Made by a program: the position numbers and the translations under genes. A model generated the notes under the pieces. That model was not told where the DNA came from. It was given only the letters and a program-made list of their open reading frames with translations, and made no database searches. Below are positions 6,261 to 9,121 of a stretch of 9,121 nt of DNA, in pieces. Numbering within the stretch: the stretch's first letter is position 1; each line of letters opens with the position of its first letter. The DNA is from Pseudomonadota bacterium (lineage in GTDB: Bacteria; Pseudomonadota; Gammaproteobacteria; Burkholderiales; Methylophilaceae): positions 1 through 9,121 of the forward strand of contig JAKPIR010000197.1 of NCBI GenBank assembly GCA_029549705.1, written 5' to 3'.

Positions 6261-7949
6261 TTATCCTTTATTCACGATATGTAGGGCAACTGCTTCTGCT
6301 ACTTTAATGCCATCAACACCGGCAGACAATATTCCGCCCGCATAACCTGCGCCTTCCCCGCAGGGATACAAGCCTTTGGTGTTGATGCTTTGCAGGGTGT
6401 CATCATCGCGTTTGATGCGAATGGGTGAAGAGGTGCGTGTTTCAACCCCTGTGAGAATACCATCAGGTAAATCAAAGCCTTTTACTTGCTTGGCAAAGGC
6501 GGGTATCGCCTCACGAATCGCACTAATGGCGTATTCAGGTAAAGCCGTGTCTAAGTTAGTGAGTTGCACCCCTGGCGTGTAAGAAGGAACGACTTCCCCC
6601 AATTTTGTTGAAGGAATATTGGCTAAAAAGTCGCCAATACGCTGTGCAGGCGCGTTGTAATTGCTGCCACCCAGCACAAAAGCTTGGCCTTCTAACTGGC
6701 GTTGTAGCGCCATGCCGGCGAGCGGGTGGTCAGGAAAATCCACTTCAGGTGTAATACCCACCACAATCCCTGCGTTGGCATTGCGCTCGTTACGTGAATA
6801 TTGGCTCATGCCGTTGGTCACCACACGATTGGGTTCAGAAGCCGCCGCCACCACCGTGCCCCCCGGGCACATGCAAAAACTATACACAGAACGACCATTT
6901 GTTGCGTGATGCACCAGTTTATAATCGGCCGCGCCCAATTTTGAGAGCAGGTCATCGCTGTAACTTTTACCGTAGCGCGCTTGATCAATGAGTGATTGCG
7001 GGTGCTCTATACGAAAACCGATTGAAAAAGGTTTGGCTTCCACATAAATGCCTTTGCGATGCACCATCTCAAAAGTGTCACGCGCACTATGGCCTACCGC
7101 CAACACTAAATGATTCGTCGCAATCCGCTCGCCTGTTTGCAGCACTACGCCTTGCACTTCACCTTGTGCTATTTCTATATCTTCAACTTTTGACTGAAAG
7201 CGGATCTCGCCGCCTAGTGCGATGATGCTTTTACGCATTTCCTCCACCATTCCCACAAGCCTGAAAGTACCGATATGCGGGTGGCTTACGTATATGATTT
7301 CTTCAGGTGCACCGGCTTTAATGAATTCTTGTATCACTTTGCGGCCGTAATGTTTGGGGTCTTTGATTTGGCTATACAGTTTGCCATCAGAAAATGTGCC
7401 GGCACCACCCTCACCGAATTGCACGTTCGATTCAGGGTTGAGCTGATGTTTACGCCATAAGCCCCAAGTATCTTGCGTGCGCTCGCGTACGGCTTTGCCG
7501 CGCTCTAACACAATCGGCCTAAAGCCAGATTGGGCTAAAATAAGTGCCGCAAAAATGCCCGCAGGGCCAAAGCCCACCACCACTGGCCTTTTAGGCTCCG
7601 TTCGCCGTGAGCTTGTCGAAGGGTTAAATGGTTCGACAGGCTCACCACGAACGGCGGAAGCGGTAGCCACAAACTTATACTGCGTATCAGGCGCAGGCTT
7701 AATGTGCGGGTCTTTTTTAAATTTCGCTAAAATTTTCGCCTCGTTTTTAACTTCTACATCCAAGCTGTACACATACAAAATCGCGTGCGATTTTCGTGCA
7801 TCTACACCGCGCTTAAAAATACTGAAGCTTATCAGTTCATTTTCAGCGATTTCGAGACGCTTCAATAGCGCAGCCTTGATTTGGTCATCCTGATGGATGA
7901 GCGTATCTGCTAATTCAATGGGGAGTTTGATTTCTGTTATGCGTAGCAT
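6261..7949 (-). CDS. COG2509-type NAD(P)/FAD-dependent oxidoreductase with an in-frame REP insertion
   Basis: This is a 562-residue flavoprotein of the widespread COG2509 group ('uncharacterised FAD-dependent dehydrogenases'), whose substrate is unknown. Residues 1-95 are the group's small alpha/beta N-terminal domain. The FAD-binding Rossmann motif is VVVGFGPAG at 123-131, followed by LERG at 148-151 and the conserved FGEGGAGTFSDGK stretch at 178-190. Further family blocks are SFCMCPGG and, near the C-terminus, PCGEGAGYAGGILSAGVDG, which closes the FAD site. Residues about 99-117 are encoded by the REP-like element at 7598-7654 and fall in the linker just before the FAD domain, so the enzyme may still fold. 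The ATG has only a weak upstream GAGAT. It lies 76 nt after hda and directly upstream of the PLD gene, with which it probably forms an operon. Family is sure; function is not. Confidence 0.9.
   Translation of the reverse strand: MLRITEIKLPIELADTLIHQDDQIKAALLKRLEIAENELISFSIFKRGVDARKSHAILYVYSLDVEVKNEAKILAKFKKDPHIKPAPDTQYKFVATASAVRGEPVEPFNPSTSSRRTEPKRPVVVGFGPAGIFAALILAQSGFRPIVLERGKAVRERTQDTWGLWRKHQLNPESNVQFGEGGAGTFSDGKLYSQIKDPKHYGRKVIQEFIKAGAPEEIIYVSHPHIGTFRLVGMVEEMRKSIIALGGEIRFQSKVEDIEIAQGEVQGVVLQTGERIATNHLVLAVGHSARDTFEMVHRKGIYVEAKPFSIGFRIEHPQSLIDQARYGKSYSDDLLSKLGAADYKLVHHATNGRSVYSFCMCPGGTVVAAASEPNRVVTNGMSQYSRNERNANAGIVVGITPEVDFPDHPLAGMALQRQLEGQAFVLGGSNYNAPAQRIGDFLANIPSTKLGEVVPSYTPGVQLTNLDTALPEYAISAIREAIPAFAKQVKGFDLPDGILTGVETRTSSPIRIKRDDDTLQSINTKGLYPCGEGAGYAGGILSAGVDGIKVAEAVALHIVNKG
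7598..7654. repeat. REP-like inverted repeat (57 bp) inside the flavoprotein gene
   Basis: Two 23-bp arms (7598-7620 and 7632-7654) are inverted copies with three mismatches around an 11-bp loop. Each has the core GAGC(T/C)TGTCGAA with an outer CCGTTCG. This matches the common proteobacterial REP-like palindrome of the GAGCTTGTCGAA type, recognised from memory. The element is exactly 57 bp (19 codons), so the reading frame is kept. On the minus strand it is translated roughly as VRGEPVEPFNPSTSSRRTE, the kind of peptide such elements leave in other proteins. I see no second copy in this window. Confidence 0.85.
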
Positions 7950-7988
7950 AAAATAATCTCAACATGGTGTTGCATGGTTTACCTCGTG

Positions 7989-8005
7989 GATAGTGTTTAT
8001 CTATC
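7989..8005. repeat. Small dyad between hda and the flavoprotein gene
   Basis: GATAG (7989-7993) and CTATC (8001-8005) are inverted around 7 bp in the 76-nt gap 7950-8025. It could be an operator or a weak stem before the flavoprotein start. A 5-bp stem is short enough to be chance, and no good promoter was found beside it. Confidence 0.25.
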
Positions 8006-8025
8006 AATTTGAATAATAATGGAGC

Positions 8026-8622
8026 TTAAATTTCTAAGTTCAATTGTAATAATTTTTTTAACATCGGTACCGTCACAGGTTTTTTTTCTGTGAGAGACCA
8101 TACATCTAAAGCATCTAATACCGCCATCAATGTGGGTAAATCACGGCGCAGGTAGCGCAAGCAATAATCCACCACTTCATCAGGTAGTTTCATGCCCCGT
8201 TCATTTGCATGGGTTTTGAGTGCCTGTGCTTTTTCTTCATCGGTAAGTGGGTGCAACTGATACACCAAGCCCCACGCTAGCCGTGTTGCAAGATCGTCGC
8301 GCAAGCCCATTTGCGTTGGTGCGGCATTGCCTGCCGTGACTAAAATGCCATTCCCAGCACGTAGCTGGTTGAAGTGGTCAAACAGGGCGATTTGCGCTTG
8401 TTCATCGAGTGTGTGTACATTATCCACTACGCTAACAGGCAAGTTCTGCTTGGTTGCAACTTGTTTGCAGGCTTCGAGCAGATGGCTCTTGCCACTGCCT
8501 TGTCTGCCCCAAAGGTAAATAAACCGGGTATCTGCCTGCTGGTTTAGCGCGTTGCTGAGGCTGTGTAATGCTTCAGCGTTTTTGCCAATGATAAAATATA
8601 TCAAATGATAACAAACTCCCAA
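8026..8622 (-). CDS. hda: Hda, DnaA regulatory inactivator (N-terminus lost at a sequence junction)
   Basis: Hda is a DnaA-like AAA+ protein that, bound to the DNA sliding clamp, triggers ATP hydrolysis by DnaA to prevent re-initiation of replication. The open frame has 198 residues (E. coli Hda 233) from a TTG codon. Family features seen are FIIGKNAEAL at 10-19, Walker A in YLWGRQGSGKSH with Lys45 and Ser46, a degenerate Walker B at VSVVDNVH (Asp67), sensor 1 at ILVTAGN, the arginine region LRDDLATRLAWG with Arg114, and a C-terminal helical lid. Homology stops at about residue 10 (near 8595): the nine residues before it (MGVCYHLIY) are unlike Hda, and the N-terminal clamp-binding motif (QLxLxL-like) and about 15-20 residues are absent. 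There is no ATG or Shine-Dalgarno at the start, and the frame runs to a stop at 8656-8658 without restoring them. This looks like a cut gene rather than a natural short form. Confidence 0.85.
   Translation of the reverse strand: MGVCYHLIYFIIGKNAEALHSLSNALNQQADTRFIYLWGRQGSGKSHLLEACKQVATKQNLPVSVVDNVHTLDEQAQIALFDHFNQLRAGNGILVTAGNAAPTQMGLRDDLATRLAWGLVYQLHPLTDEEKAQALKTHANERGMKLPDEVVDYCLRYLRRDLPTLMAVLDALDVWSLTEKKPVTVPMLKKLLQLNLEI
8590..8605. other. Probable junction between two unrelated genomes (assembly chimera or recombination point)
   Basis: Left of about 8595 the minus strand reads as betaproteobacterial hda. Right of it the plus strand reads as the tail of an open frame and then a Clostridia-like ilvD. 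The exact break cannot be set from sequence alone; it is placed where Hda similarity is lost (before the Phe codon at 8595-8593) and before the first codons unique to the right-hand side. Confidence 0.65.
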
Positions 8623-8676
8623 TTTGCCGTTAAATTGTATGAAAACAATCTGCTTTTAAAGCTGATTTTCGGTTGA
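8605..8676 (+). CDS. Possible 3' end of a truncated gene upstream of ilvD
   Basis: From an ATG at 8605 the plus strand reads 23 codons (MITNSQFAVKLYENNLLLKL then IFG) to TGA at 8674-8676, 27 nt before the ilvD start. The frame is also open further left, into the hda part. It has no ribosome binding site of its own, so if real it is probably the C-terminal end of a gene cut at the junction near 8595. I do not recognise the protein, and a chance open frame of this length is quite possible. Confidence 0.25.
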   Translation: MITNSQFAVKLYENNLLLKLIFG

Positions 8677-8686
8677 ATAAAATCGT

Positions 8687-8693
8687 AAAGGAG
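8687..8693 (+). promoter_or_regulatory. Strong ribosome binding site of ilvD (AAAGGAG)
   Basis: AAAGGAG lies 10 nt before the ATG at 8704, in purine-rich sequence. This near-consensus site is typical of Firmicutes and fixes the ilvD start. It is stronger than most sites in the rest of the window, although the DUF2892 gene has an equal one. Confidence 0.75.
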
Positions 8694-8703
8694 AGAAGTA
8701 CTT

Positions 8704-9121
8704 ATGAAAAGCAACATTGTAAAAGAAGGAATTGAAAAAACACCTCACCGTTCCCTGCTTAAGGCATCGGGGCTTACCGATGAGGAGATAAAGCGCCCTT
8801 TAATCGGCGTGGTAAATAGCAAGAATGATATTGTACCCGGGCATATCCATATCAACACAATTGCGGAAGCGGTTTGCGCGGGCGTAAGAATGGCAGGGGG
8901 AACTCCGCTGCAGTTTCCCGCCATTGCGGTTTGCGACGGCATAGCAATGGGACACGAAGGCATGAAATACTCCCTTGCCACAAGAGAGCTGATTTGCGAT
9001 AGCATTGAAGCAATGGCAAAGGCCCATGCGTTTGACGCTTTGGTGCTAATTCCCAACTGCGACAAGGTCGTTCCCGGAATGCTGATGGCGGCGGCAAGGG
9101 TTAACATTCCCACCATTGTTG
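8704..9121 (+). CDS. ilvD: IlvD, dihydroxy-acid dehydratase (5' part only, Clostridia-like)
   Basis: IlvD dehydrates 2,3-dihydroxy acids to the keto acid precursors of valine, isoleucine and leucine, using an Fe-S cluster and Mg2+. The window holds 139 residues of about 550. Seen are the opening KTPHRSLLKASGLTDEEIKR, NSKNDIVPGHIHI at 38-50, VCDGIAMGHEGMKYSLATRE at 76-95 with the metal-binding Asp78, and PNCDKVVPGML at 117-127 with the cluster ligand Cys119 and Asp120-Lys121. The opening PHRSLLKA...RPLIGVVNS and the VCDGIAMGH form are the style of Clostridia and methanogens. Proteobacterial IlvD begins with an RSRTSTHGRNMAGAR-like stretch and has VDDGIAMGH. Three of five Arg codons are AGA/AGG, which are rare in the genes to the left. 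The start is fixed by AAAGGAG at 8687-8693. It runs off the window end. Confidence 0.94.
   Translation, partial: MKSNIVKEGIEKTPHRSLLKASGLTDEEIKRPLIGVVNSKNDIVPGHIHINTIAEAVCAGVRMAGGTPLQFPAIAVCDGIAMGHEGMKYSLATRELICDSIEAMAKAHAFDALVLIPNCDKVVPGMLMAAARVNIPTIV

Noticed and set aside
7477..7893. 138-residue plus-strand open frame within the flavoprotein region
   Set aside because: It is the opposite-strand shadow of the COG2509 gene; its length is helped by the REP element, which tends to be open in several frames.
8745..9116. Overlapping minus-strand open frames at the right end
   Set aside because: They lie opposite ilvD, whose protein matches the family throughout and has a strong ribosome site.
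1..9121. CRISPR array, transposon, prophage or new defence system
   Set aside because: No repeat-spacer array, transposase, integrase or cluster of unknown genes is present; the complete genes all belong to known families.

Overview
The window reads as ordinary betaproteobacterial chromosome from 1 to about 8595. The likely source is Methylophilaceae or a close relative; that is inferred from protein style and gene order, not from any search. The last ~0.5 kb carries a clearly different, Clostridia-like gene. Eight genes belong to the main genome and one 5' fragment belongs to the foreign-looking end.

Layout: (1) 1-211, minus strand, is the 5' part of moaC (molybdenum cofactor synthesis). 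It is divergent from a periplasmic M48 metalloprotease of the BepA type (265-1743, plus). (2) 1944-4263, plus, is the peroxide-reducing pair ahpC-ahpF. A 172-nt gap between them holds three inverted repeats, one a good intrinsic terminator, so ahpF is probably made at a lower level than ahpC or from its own start. (3) 4318-4506, minus, is a 62-residue two-helix membrane protein of the DUF2892 type, convergent with ahpF across a large hairpin. (4) 4767-7949, minus, is a two-gene unit: a COG2509 flavoprotein followed 3 nt later by a secreted phospholipase D/cardiolipin synthase-like protein, ending in a strong terminator. (5) 8026-8622, minus, is the replication regulator hda, lacking its normal N-terminus. 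(6) 8704-9121, plus, is the 5' end of ilvD (branched-chain amino acid synthesis), Clostridia-like, with a Gram-positive-style ribosome binding site.

Two observations matter most. First, hda homology stops abruptly near 8595, and what follows looks like the 3' end of an unknown gene and then a clostridial ilvD. This is most simply a chimeric join in assembly, less likely a real recombination. Second, a 57-bp REP-like inverted repeat (7598-7654) lies in frame inside the flavoprotein gene and is translated as 19 extra residues in the linker before the FAD domain. I see no CRISPR array, transposase, tRNA, rRNA or new defence system. The functional theme of the intact part is envelope and redox maintenance.
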